Origin: Fragilaria crotonensis | Taxonomy: Eukaryota > Bacillariophyta > Fragilariophyceae > Fragilariales > Fragilariaceae | Reading direction: 5' to 3' | Assembly: GCA_022925895.1 (NCBI GenBank) | Contig: JAKSYS010000676.1 | Span: 1-33,650, forward strand | Length of the DNA stretch: 33,650 bases | Shown here: one piece after another, positions 9,757 to 19,600 of the stretch | Position numbering within the stretch: position 1 is the first letter of the stretch | Layout of the letters: each line of letters opens with the position of its first letter | Notes under the pieces: model-generated | The model's database searches: none | Seen by the model: the letters and a program-made list of their open reading frames with translations, nothing else | What the model was told of the DNA's origin: nothing | Translations under genes and position numbers: made by a program

Positions 9757-11259
9757 ATGGCATCAATGGCACAGGAAACAGCAGCAGGCATGACTGCCTT
9801 AAAGCCCAGCTCTAGGAAACAAAGGAGAGACTTCATAAGAGGCGTGAAACGAGTGACCACAGATCCCAATGATCTGATTCAAAGTGACAACGAGGAGGAG
9901 GAGGAGGAAGTGCCACGGAAAATGGATGCAAAACTAGGACAGAAGCATGCATACGGAAATCCACCATCCCTACCTTCAACTATTAAAGTCGGGAAATCAA
10001 GTGACAGCCAACTAACATCATCGGTTCCAGGGCTAAGCAGCTTAGTGGACATGAGCATGACGGAAAATACAGAAGAGAATCAAATCAGTGTGATCAAGAC
10101 TTGCATCAAAAAACACGTGTTCTCTATTTGGAAGTTCTATCAAAAAGACTATCATTCTCATTTCAGTGAAGATGAGAAAACACTTTGTGGCTTTATCATG
10201 AAGCACACAAACATTCGAGGAACCGAAAACTGGTGGCTTGGGATGCGGAGAATAGTTGTAAAAACACACACTGATCTTCGAACAATGCAATAAAAACATG
10301 CAAACGAAATTCAAAGGTGAGGAATTGAAGTGAGTGTACTTTGCCAAAGCCCGAGCATACTCACACTCACTTGCATTCAACATCAAACACCTTGCATCCA
10401 GAGGATTCACTTCCAATTTAGGAACGTATGAACACAGCCTATACAGTGGAAGCGAGGAAGAAACCAGTTACCTCCTCAAGATGAGGGATAATATCTGCTA
10501 CTATGCCCAAATCATAGACACCTATGCCCCATGCATTGTCGGCAGCAGCAAGTGGAATAACACTATCAACATGGAGAACCACTGTGCAACAACTGACAGA
10601 AAAGTATGGAGCAAGAAAATCCTGTCCATAAGTGATGAAGCATTCATTTTGCTGTGCCTGATCAACTATGGGAAGAGGTGGTTCGCGGAATTAGTTAAGA
10701 CAGAGAAAATGGTAAGTTTATCCGAATGGTTTGTCACAGAACAAACAACAAGAAACTGACTTGTTTTGTTATCACTTGTTGGAAACAGCGAATTGGTACA
10801 TGGACTGATGAGGACAACAACAACCTACCCGTAAGTTACACTATGATACTAAATGAAATGAAAAACCACATCCTAACTTCTGACCAATCTTTGCAATACC
10901 ATGTTCGGCAGCCACCACTTTACACATTCTCCAGGAACAAGGGTGCTCATGATAATGGGGAGGCTGTGGTTGGTCACAGGTGGGAATGAGGAAATACGAT
11001 GAATTATACATGGCCATCAAGAATGATAGAAAGAAATCAACCACCCCAACATTCAACCAGGAACTACTTAAAATGTTTCTGTCCAGAAGGAAAAAGGAGT
11101 CTGGCCGGGGTCAGGAAACAATTTGATGACAAGGGTAAGAAACGCCCACACAAGTGCATTGATGTATTTGACGAGGACTCTGATGAGGAGGATGATAACT
11201 ACTCCAGTCATCTTGCTCCTGAACTTGTCTACAGTGAATTGAAAGTGGAGGCAGTTTAG
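9757..11259 (+). pseudogene. Transposon accessory protein with 'GWS...DR' region, disrupted
   Basis: The likely start is ATG 9757 (ACAACCATGG context), giving MASMAQETAAGMTALK, a basic stretch, and a run of eight acidic residues (DNEEEEEE). The frame stops at 10293 after NWWLGMRRIVVKTHTDLRTM. It resumes with AKARAYSHSLAFNIKHLA and SDEAFILLCLINYGKRW. Good splice sites follow: GTAAGT at 10712 with AG at 10787-10788, and GTAAGT at 10831 with AG at 10933-10934. The next block reads GCGWSQVGMRKYDELYMAIK then NDRKKSTTPTF, a conserved pattern I associate with diatom repeat-element proteins, but it is out of frame with the preceding NKGAHDNG. The tail is acidic (FDEDSDEEDD) and ends at 11259. Function unknown; a DNA-binding or structural helper of transposition is possible. 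Confidence 0.45.
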
Positions 11260-11455
11260 AATAGATCAGACACTTAGTAATGAATAGTAGAATGGTTCAT
11301 CAAAGCCACACGAATAGGCACAATTAAAACTAATCTCCAACAAAAGTTAAAATGAGCGACAATAACATCTATTATATGAACAATGTCAGCTCAGAACTAC
11401 TGAGGTGATTACTTCATACACACTACACAGCAAACTTCTTCTTTCGAATATCTAA

Positions 11456-11663
11456 TTCAGGAATTGAAATTCATGATCACAAATGAAGAAGTGGTATAGT
11501 TCATATATTTAGAGTCCAAGAGTTCAGGAATCCCACCCAGTGTTAGTAAAAATGAGTCAGTGAAATTCAGGAATTGAAATTTTGGAGCTCAGGAATGCAA
11601 AGTATGAGCTCCTATGCAAGAGATGAAAAAGTTCAGGAAACATAAATTTCAGAGTTCAGGAAT
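11456..11663 (+). repeat. Right subterminal repeats, TTCAGGAAT type
   Basis: Six copies of TTCAGGAAT or close variants occur in direct orientation at about 11456, 11523, 11566, 11588 (CTCAGGAAT), 11632 (TTCAGGAAA) and 11655. They mirror the motif cluster at the left end and lie about 150-350 nt inside the right inverted repeat. Confidence 0.65.
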
Positions 11664-11740
11664 ACGAGGAAACCCGCTTCATACACATGATGTACAAGCT
11701 CTTTAGTCCTAAGTTTTTACCTATATTTTAGGTAAAAATT
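11664..11740. repeat. AT-rich hairpin just inside the right transposon end
   Basis: Arms TTTTTACCT (11714-11722) and AGGTAAAAA (11730-11738) form a 9-bp perfect stem with a 7-nt loop, 2 nt before the inner inverted-repeat block. No counterpart is visible at the left end. Confidence 0.5.
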
Positions 11741-11812
11741 ATGAACAAAAAATTCTCATATCAAAGATAATTGGTTTTTCATATCCAAGAGCCGACTTGG
11801 TTTTGGCACCCT
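11741..11812 (-). repeat. Right terminal inverted repeat
   Basis: This is the inverted partner of 14-62. The core is at 11795-11812 (ACTTGGTTTTGGCACCCT) and the AT-rich inner block at 11741-11765. A short hairpin-capable palindrome lies just inside (arms 11714-11722 and 11730-11738). Confidence 0.8.
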
Positions 11813-11823
11813 AAGATGTTCAA

Positions 11824-12668
11824 GATCTAGCTACTATGTAAAACTCTAGTGGAATGTACTGAAGACGTTGAGGACGTTATGAAAGTTGTATATGAGGGTT
11901 TCAGTTTTAGCAAAAAAACTTCAGTGAACTCGAATTTCGAGTCACAACCCAAAAATCCCAAGTTGAACGACGAATGACTGGATCAATCCCATCCCAAACT
12001 CGGTATGTTGTTATCTTGTCCGAACACGACCACCTACTTTTCCAGATTCGCAAGTTGAAAATACAACTCGGAGTTACATGTTATTAGCAAGGGTCCAGGA
12101 GCAGAACATACGATACATACATCTAACCTTGGCATGCTCACCGTTTTCAGAAAGACATGTCCGTGTGTGTCATACGTCGCAAGAGTATGACCCGCGTCCA
12201 AGGAACCTTTTTTCACCCTGCACATTCTATATATACTCCGAAAAGACTGTACGACGGGTTTGAGCTTTTTGGGGGCGAACACTATAAATACGGTTTCCCC
12301 GTAAACGACGTGTATCGTAAAAAATGCAGGAGGTGTTATTAGCCCATGGGTGTCGAAAAAGTTACTATCAGGAATTGATCCAGAAGGCGGACAGCCGACA
12401 GAAGAAGGACATTTAAAAGCGGGGAAAGGTGCGAGGGTCATAAGTCATTATAAGGAGGCCAATACACGTTTTGCCAGAACACGCCCTCTGCATGCTTCGA
12501 GCATAATCCTCCAGAAGTTGTATGCGTTGCAGTTGCATTGATACGCTGGGGACAAGCAAGGTCTATATAGAGTCCAGAGCAACGATACAATACTTACTTT
12601 CCCCTCCATTATTTGTTAGATATCAGGTATTACCGGCATTCGTTTAGTACTCCAAGTATAACACTACA
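11824..12668. other. Intergenic region upstream of the Ser/Arg-rich gene
   Basis: This lies between the transposon end and the next start codon. Frames of up to 135 codons exist (12034-12441, minus) but have no recognisable domain or supporting context. TATA-like words occur at about 12227-12236 (TATATATACT) and 12561-12576, where TCTATATAGA is palindromic. The latter is about 100 nt before the ATG and could be a core promoter element; this is inference. Confidence 0.4.
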
Positions 12669-15367
12669 ATGAAAAAATTCATGCAAACGAGTGCCGTCGC
12701 AAAGGAGGTGGCGGCGCGCAAGGGCGAGAGGGATTCCATGCTCATGGGGTTGAACAGTACGGCTGGAAGTGACGATGTCGATGATGATCCAGCAGATTCC
12801 TTAGCCTACGGTCACATGCGCATTCGCAAGGATGGGACTGTCATGGCAGATTCAGAAATTCGGGAGCTACGACAACGTCAGGGATACTGTTTGACGTGCC
12901 CAGGAGAGCCCATCAAACTATTTTCTGTGAAACGATCCAAGATGAATCCACTGTATCAGAAGAAGGAACCCATTGAGATATTGAATCAATGTATCAATGG
13001 TGTGTGTTTGAAATGCAACAGTGGTAATCCGTCTGGTGTACGACGCGGCTCGTTTGGAAAACCGTCTTCGGGAGGGACTGCCAACGCTGATATGCTGCCA
13101 GGGACGCTGCTTTCTCTACAGACAGATCCATATTTCAAACAAATGAGGAAAATCAGCTCATTCGGGGCAAATGGTATTGGAGAGATCAGCAGCGGGAGCA
13201 TTCTGTCACCCCCGGGAACAACGGGAGGGTCGATGAACGGAGGCTTCGGTACGAGCACTGGACCGGACCTGAGCCCCGATCAAATAATCCCGCTGTCTTC
13301 GCAAAATAATGGTGCTCAAAAGCGGCGCGCTTCGTCATCCAAGATCACGCGCAGCAATTCAGGAGATATAGCAAAGGTGACACGTTCCTTGACTCCCACT
13401 CGTCTTCATGCCTTGAGGCGGAGCAATTCCGACGACTCGATTGTCTCGACCGGAATTAATGGGGCCCTGCGAGTGTTGCCTCCGCCAAATTTTTCAATCA
13501 AGCGTTCCAAATCCAGCGATTTCGATGCTTCTTTGGACTTTGACATCGCAATCTCGCAAGGCCGAAGTAGTAGTATCCTAGCCAACCAAGTGGCTGAATC
13601 AGATCCACCAATGGAGCTGGACAGTCAAAGAACATCCGAACACGTCGTGTCCAACACTGTCGAACCCAAATTTCCAACGTGGAAAGAGATTGCTGACATT
13701 GCCGTTAGAGCGAAACGAGAAAAAGATGCATTTGGCGTTTCTAAATCAGGGTCATCCAGGAATTGCGCTCAAACTCAGTAGACTCGGATGGATTCTTCAA
13801 CGGTGTTGACGAAATGTCAAGTGCATCGGAAAGTGAGTTTCGAAATTCTTTTGCAAATCTCGATTCCAATGCTGTCGCCGAAGAAAACAAAAGAGATCTC
13901 CTGAAGAAGCAAAACAGCGATTTTGATGCCAACCTTGAAGATGCGGAGGTGCTGCGCATTTCATCGAGTGAACCGCCGAATACAGAAACGACCTTTGGGA
14001 ACAATCAAGCTGCAACAATCCGCACAGACAAAGAATCACCGCCACAAGACCGAGCTACCCCTGAGACACCGCTGAAACAACGACTTCCTTCGACAATCTC
14101 AAACGAGAAAAGCTTGGATCAACCGGATCTGCTTCATTATACGCTATTGCGGTTCATGAAGATGTCGGAAGAGCGATTTGATGACCTGGAAAGGCAGATG
14201 GCCACAGTCATAAAGCAGCAGACTCGTATTTTGCAACAACACGGTGCTATTCTTGACATCCTCTGTGATCGCAAGCCTGTCACCCCTGCTGGAAACACTA
14301 AAGAAAAAGACGTGAACGCAAATCATCTGATAGTTGCGAGTACTGTGTCACCTCCTCTATCTGACGGGGTTCAAGAGATAGAACCCAGTCCAGGCAAGAA
14401 GCTCAAAGAACGAAGCAAGAGCAAGTATGTATCTCCTCCAGCGAAGGTGAAGGATGCTTCCTCGCCTGCCGCCAAACTTGAAAAGGCAAGTGTCCCAGTC
14501 GAACCTGACCCTGACAAATTCGCTCTTGAGTATAGAGGAAATGCCGTTGCTTCGGCGGCTGTCGCCACGGGGGATGATCCAACCGTAGGCAGTTCTGAGG
14601 ATTACGAAATGAAATTAGGTGGTGGCAAGGATGCCGTCGATCATCAATCAGTGGACGACGATACTGTGATCGCGGCCAACCCTCCCAATGTTGGTGTGGC
14701 CTCCCCAAGGGGGAATAGCCCCACGACGACGACGACGACAACAACAACCTCTACTACTACTGGTAGAACTACAATCCGGCGAGGTTCGGGTGAATTGCGT
14801 CGATCGTCGACGCGAAAGAGTGCTACGGACGCGTCGGCATCGTCAGGAGGAGGCAGTCGTCGCGATGAGAGCGTGACACCATCGAAACCACTCCGTCGGC
14901 GAGGTAGTCAACGCCATCTCCTTTCTGCCGAGCGCAGTCAGGGTCGAGTTTTGTCGATATCTCCGACGAGACGCAGCAACAACAACACGCGAGCCAATCG
15001 GGCGCATAGTGCCGACGGTGACGAGATGTTGATGACGATGATGATGCTGAGCAGATCAAGAGTCGCAACAACTCCCAGGAGAGAGAACCGTGTGGATAGT
15101 GCCAATGGTGAGGAGATGATGATGACGATGAATGGCAGCTCAACGACAGCCCCACAGGATTCTGAACAAGGACCAAACGGTGTCGAACACAAGTCACGTC
15201 GAGGCAGCTCACGACGTTCGCGTGGGGATGGTGACGAACTATCGTCCTCTCGTAATGGCGGTCTCGACGCGAAGCAGGATAAAAAGAAGGAGAAGAGGAA
15301 GTTGAAGAAACGATCGTCACGAAAAGGCGACTTTGCTATTGATGAGGATGAGGACAACAACTCCTAA
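12669..15367 (+). CDS. Ser/Arg-rich low-complexity protein with Cys-pair motif and coiled coil
   Basis: Two overlapping frames form this gene: 12669-13781 and one open from 13745 to 15367. A GT-AG intron at 13679-13749 (71 nt, acceptor CTAAATCAG) would join them into about 875 aa, reading PKFPT/VIQELRSNSVDS; a real or sequencing frameshift is the alternative. The N-terminus has C74-x2-C77 and C108-x4-C113-x2-C116 (QGYCLTC ... QCINGVCLKC), which looks like a zinc-binding pair seen in many diatom proteins. The middle holds repeated basophilic-kinase-type sites (RRSNS, KRSKS, RRAS, RSNS). A coiled coil (MKMSEERFDDLERQM and on) lies around residue 470-510. The rest is Ser/Arg/Thr-rich and probably disordered, ending in a basic then acidic tail. 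Function unknown; a phosphorylated scaffold or regulator is a guess. Confidence 0.7.
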
Positions 15368-15616
15368 TTCTGGGTGGGTCCCAAGTGCCAAGTACGATGG
15401 TGAGCCCGTTCACTGCGATTGTTGCCTCTCTCATAACCTAGATATAGAATTCTCGTTGAATGTTTGACGTTGCTCTCAAGGGTTTAGCCAACTTTAGAAT
15501 TTGAGGTCCGAGGTACAGATGGAGTACTACCTCGTTTAGTACCATCGGAGTATGTCTTTCAATAGCTATCCAGTCCCCAGACTGTACAAATACTCAAGTA
15601 ACCCTTTTTTATTTCT
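15368..15616. other. Short convergent intergenic region
   Basis: About 250 nt separate the 3' ends of the Ser/Arg-rich gene (+) and the small membrane protein gene (-). No gene or repeat is visible. Confidence 0.5.
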
Positions 15617-16051
15617 TCACGGAGTGGGAGGATATTGTTGAAAGAGAGGATCCGTCCCTGTAATACCAGCATAGTATCCATAAAACGTTAAAAAGAGAGA
15701 AAATCCAGTGATCAGCACTCCCGATACCAACGGTGCTGCATTGTACAGAGATGATTCGCGTTCATCCAGATCTTCGTCATTGTTATTGTTGTTTTGGATA
15801 AGCATTGCATCGTCGACAAGTGTATCTCGTTTCATCATGGCATCCAGTTCCTCTTGAAGGATCACTTCGCCTGGATCCTCGCCTTTATTAGGTGAGCCCT
15901 TGCACAGTACCGGTACCAATACTTTCACATTCAATGTCGATCTCGCTCCATGCGCGGTAGCAAAGGTAATGGCGAAAGCTTCTGTCTGTCGTAGCCCCAA
16001 GGTGATCGCCACAAGCAATAGCAGGGATTGTGGGGGTGAGGGGCGACGCAT
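15617..16051 (-). CDS. Small presequence-bearing, probably plastid-targeted membrane protein
   Basis: The likely start is the ATG at 16051-16049 (144 aa). An upstream in-frame ATG at 16096 would add 15 residues before a hydrophobic signal and is less attractive. The protein opens MRRPSPPQSLLLLVAITLGL and reaches TEAFAITFATAHGAR, a signal peptide followed by an '-AF-A-' junction. This resembles the ASAFAP motif of diatom plastid presequences, although the residues around the Phe are not canonical. The mature part has an acidic region with an Asn run and one C-terminal hydrophobic segment (PLVSGVLITGFSLFLTFYGY), ending GITGTDPLFQQYPPTP. A single-span thylakoid or envelope protein is likely. I do not recognise the family. 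Confidence 0.7.
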   Translation of the reverse strand: MRRPSPPQSLLLLVAITLGLRQTEAFAITFATAHGARSTLNVKVLVPVLCKGSPNKGEDPGEVILQEELDAMMKRDTLVDDAMLIQNNNNNDEDLDERESSLYNAAPLVSGVLITGFSLFLTFYGYYAGITGTDPLFQQYPPTP

Positions 16052-16111
16052 GACAAGAAAATAAGTGGGGGAAGAAGGAAGTGTATGTAGCAGCATGAAA
16101 ATGGTGGATAG

Positions 16112-16129
16112 TCTATATACTGTATATAT
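16112..16129 (-). promoter_or_regulatory. TATA-like element before the small membrane protein gene
   Basis: TCTATATACTGTATATAT lies about 60-80 nt upstream of the chosen ATG (16051) on the minus strand. It is the strongest TATA-like word in this divergent region. A promoter role is inferred from position only. Confidence 0.3.
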
Positions 16130-16677
16130 GGATAAGTATAGTACTAACGGTAGCTACTCCGAGTACTTTGCACTGTACTATTTGTACAGTACCAGTACAT
16201 GATACCCTACGAGAACATATGCAAGATGTGCAAATGAGACACATCGACGTCACCATCACCTGGGTCATCATAAATGGATAAATCAAAGATCTAACGGCTG
16301 CAACTCCGCGCATGCCTGCAAGAGAGGCCATATCTTTCCTTCACCTTGTCGTACAATAACTGTACTATATATGCATAGTACGAATGACGGTGTATGAAGT
16401 CCTGCGTTCTCTCAATAGAGATTGTGAAGATCCGCGAGGACGCCAACTCTCGTTCGTCGCTGCGATCCCTGTGTGTGGCTGCTTTTCGTTGGTTCATAAA
16501 TCACGAACGAACCAAGTGTGGAGTTGGAGAGCAGTGGATTGTATCCTTGCTTCTTTGTTTCCTCCTTACCTGGTTGTGCTTTGGTTCCCTTTTATCCCTC
16601 ATTTCATTCTATACAACAAGTTCTCGAGTACCTAATAGTATCCCACAAAGAAGGTCTCCAGTCAATTATTCAAGGAC
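16130..16677. other. Divergent intergenic region upstream of myosin
   Basis: This contains a short GTAC-rich patch (about 16165-16205 and 16360-16385, with TAGTAC and GTACAGTACCAGTAC words). The rest is CT-rich near 16540-16620. Frames of up to 114 codons are present but show no domain and overlap each other. It probably holds the 5' leader of the myosin gene. Confidence 0.45.
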
Positions 16678-19600
16678 ATGTCGGACTCGCGTGTGTACGT
16701 TGCGGATAAGGAATTTGGTTGGTTGCCAGCTACGATAGTATCCCAGACTGATCAACATGTGACAGTCAAGGTATTTTCGGTCGATTCTTTGACGGAAGAG
16801 AGTAGTGAACGAACAGTGGCTCTCAAGGAGTACTCGAATCAACAACTACCACTGCAAAATGTTGATGCATCCGGCCATTTGATGGAAATGTCTGATATGG
16901 TGGATCTTCCTAGTCTTCACGAGGTATGTTCTACACAGTATGATGCACTTGAGTACATCGTATATGCCTGTCATTTCTTTTCCTCACTCGCTCAACACGC
17001 ATGCCACAAATATCTCACCCATTCTCTCTGACAAATCATTTCAGGCCGCTATTTTGTACAACCTCCGTGCACGTCACATGACTGGTAAACCGTATACTCG
17101 GGTTGGAGATTTAATTATTGCTGTCAACCCCTTTCGATGGATGCCGGAATTGTATTCCGAAGATAATCGGACCAAGTATGTTGAACGATTGATTTTTTCT
17201 GGTGAGTTTGGAGTTTTCAACGTTTGATTGCGCCTACTGTACCCTTGGTTATACAAGCCTCTCATCCCTTGACTCTTCCGCCCCCCATGTAACAATACAA
17301 CAAAAATAGCCAACACTGGCAACGCCGCAGACCGCCTTGATCCACACGTGTACGAAACATCGTGTCGCGCCTATCGTGGTCTCGCCGTCGATGGGAAGCA
17401 TCAATCGATTTTGGTGAGTGGTGAATCTGGAGCTGGCAAGACCGAGACGGTCAAAATTGTGATGCGCCATTTGAGTTACGTCAGTGGCGACGACACCAAG
17501 TCCAGTGTCGTCGTACAGCGCGTGTTGGATGGTCAACCATTGTTGGAGGCATTTGGTAATGCCAAGACGGTCCGCAATGACAATTCCTCGCGTTTTGGTA
17601 AATTCTTGCAGATGCAATTCGATGTGGAGGATGCGACTCAGGCGGCATACAGTGGACGAGCAATTCCGAATTGTGTCTTGGCAGGAAGTACCTGTGAAAC
17701 GTATCTGCTGGAAAAGTCGAGAGTGGTTGGTCATGAAGATGAGGAACGAACGTACCACATCTTTTACCAACTTCTGGCGGCATCAGACGATTTGAAACGA
17801 GAGTATATGCCACTGCTGGTTGGTAAGACGAATGAAGATTTTAGGTATGTTGGACATACGAATACGACGATGATTGAAGGAATGCTTGATGGCGATCGTT
17901 TTGTCAAGACGCTGGACGCCCTCAAGTTGTTGGATATGAATCAAGCGTCCATCAAGACTCTTTTCGGAGCCATTTCAATTGTTTTGCAGTTGGGTAATGT
18001 TGTTTTCGAAGAAGACCCCAACGATTCTGAAAAATGTATTGTGGCGAATCAGCCTGAATTGGTCACGTTGGCGGATTGGTTTGGATGTTCGGTAGACATT
18101 ATGGAACAGGCCTTGACATTCCGTACCGTCGTGGCTGGAAAGGAGCAGTACAAGGTTCCGTTAAAGAAAGATGATGCCAGAGACGGAGCGGATGCCTTTA
18201 GCAAAGAAATATATCAACAACTATTTTTGTGGTTGGTGTGTGAGATCAACAGAATGACTTGTGCCGAAAAGAATTATGACGATGCTGCAGATGTAGAAGA
18301 GTACGGTTTGATTGGACTCCTTGATATCTTTGGATTCGAATCCTTTCAAGTCAATCGGTTTGAACAACTTTGTATCAATTATACCAACGAGAAACTTCAA
18401 CAACGGTATAACATTGATATATTCCGATCGGTACAGGAAGAATATTCTCATGAAGGCATCGAGCTAGGTGACATTACCTTTGATGACAATGCCGAAGTCC
18501 TTCGACTCATTGAGGGAAAGATTGGAATCATTTCTGTCCTAAACGAAGAGTGCGTGCGTCCCAAGGGTAATGATACATCCTTTGTATCCAAGGTCAAGAC
18601 TGTCAACAAGGAATCATCTTGTTTGATTAGCGAAAAACTCCACAAGCCGAATGAGTTTGCCATTGAGCATTATGCAGGCCCAGTGAAGTACGATGCAACG
18701 AATTTCGTTCAGAAGAACACTGACGCATTGCCGAAGGATATTATTGAGTGTGCATGTTTGAGTACCAACGAAATCATTAAGGTGGAAGTCAAGGCTGCTT
18801 CCGATGCCAAGAACACGGACAGTCATGGAAAACGTTCTGGTGGCACGTTGACCGTCGCAGCAAAATTCAAAGCTCAGCTCACTCGCCTCATGGCAAGTGT
18901 GACTCAGACACAAACCCGATACATTCGCTGTATCAAACCCAATCCTGAGAAACAGCCGTTGAAGATGAATATGTTGAGTTCTGCGGAACAGCTACGATGT
19001 GCTGGAGTGGTGGCAGCTGTAACCATTTCTCGCGTGGCCTTTCCGAATCGATTGATGCACGAAACTGCACTAGAGCGTTTCAGTTGTATCAGTGACGTAA
19101 CTCTTGACTCGCTTATTCAAAAGAGGAAAGAGCCTACAGAGGATAACTTGACTGGATACAAGGACGTCGTCGCGGAGGTATTCGACGGGCTGTTGAAAGA
19201 GATGGAAGCCGAGAAAGCAGGATCAGTCGTGAAGGCCTTCGAATGCGGGAAGAGTAGAATTTACTTCCGACTTGGCGCTTTGGAGTCCTTGGAAGCCAAA
19301 CGACTTGTCGCCCTTGGCGTATTTGCAGTCGCCATACAGAGAACCATTCGAGGATTTACGGCGCGTTCCATCTTTTGGAAGATCAGATACGCTGCAGTTC
19401 TCTCTCAAGCCAACGCCAGGCGTGTCATTTCAAGAAAAAGGTATACACGAATGCAATCGGCGGCAATCGCCATGGAATGTTGGGTCCGATGTACGTTCGC
19501 CAAGCGTGAGCTGCACCGCCTCAAGCGAGAGAAGGCAGCCACCCGAATTCAGTCGTGGTGGCGTACACAAGCGGCTGTGGCCTATCTCACTAAATGCAAG

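Larger units (their letters stand above)
14..11812. mobile_element. ~11.8-kb DNA transposon with terminal inverted repeats, degraded
   Basis: Bases 14-31 (AGGGTGCCAAAACTAAGT) recur in inverted form at 11795-11812 with 17 of 18 matches. A second conserved inverted block follows inside (39-62 against 11741-11765). The ends may extend a few bases further out: TTGA and ATCT recur outside both cores, so the left edge could fall at or before the window start, and no target-site duplication can be scored. Inside lie a plus-strand gene with peptidase-like and acetyltransferase-like segments, a minus-strand transposase-like gene and a plus-strand accessory gene. Every one of them changes frame or hits stops several times, so this copy is probably not autonomous. 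The transposase resembles the Plavaka/CACTA (CMC) group by motif, which is family knowledge and not a search result. Confidence 0.75.

Noticed and set aside
12034-12441. 135-codon minus-strand frame
   Set aside because: No domain, no convincing start context, and it lies in the probable promoter region of the next gene.
14403-15360. Minus-strand frames of 114-165 codons
   Set aside because: They are shadows of the Ser/Arg-rich coding region, caused by its codon bias and repeats.
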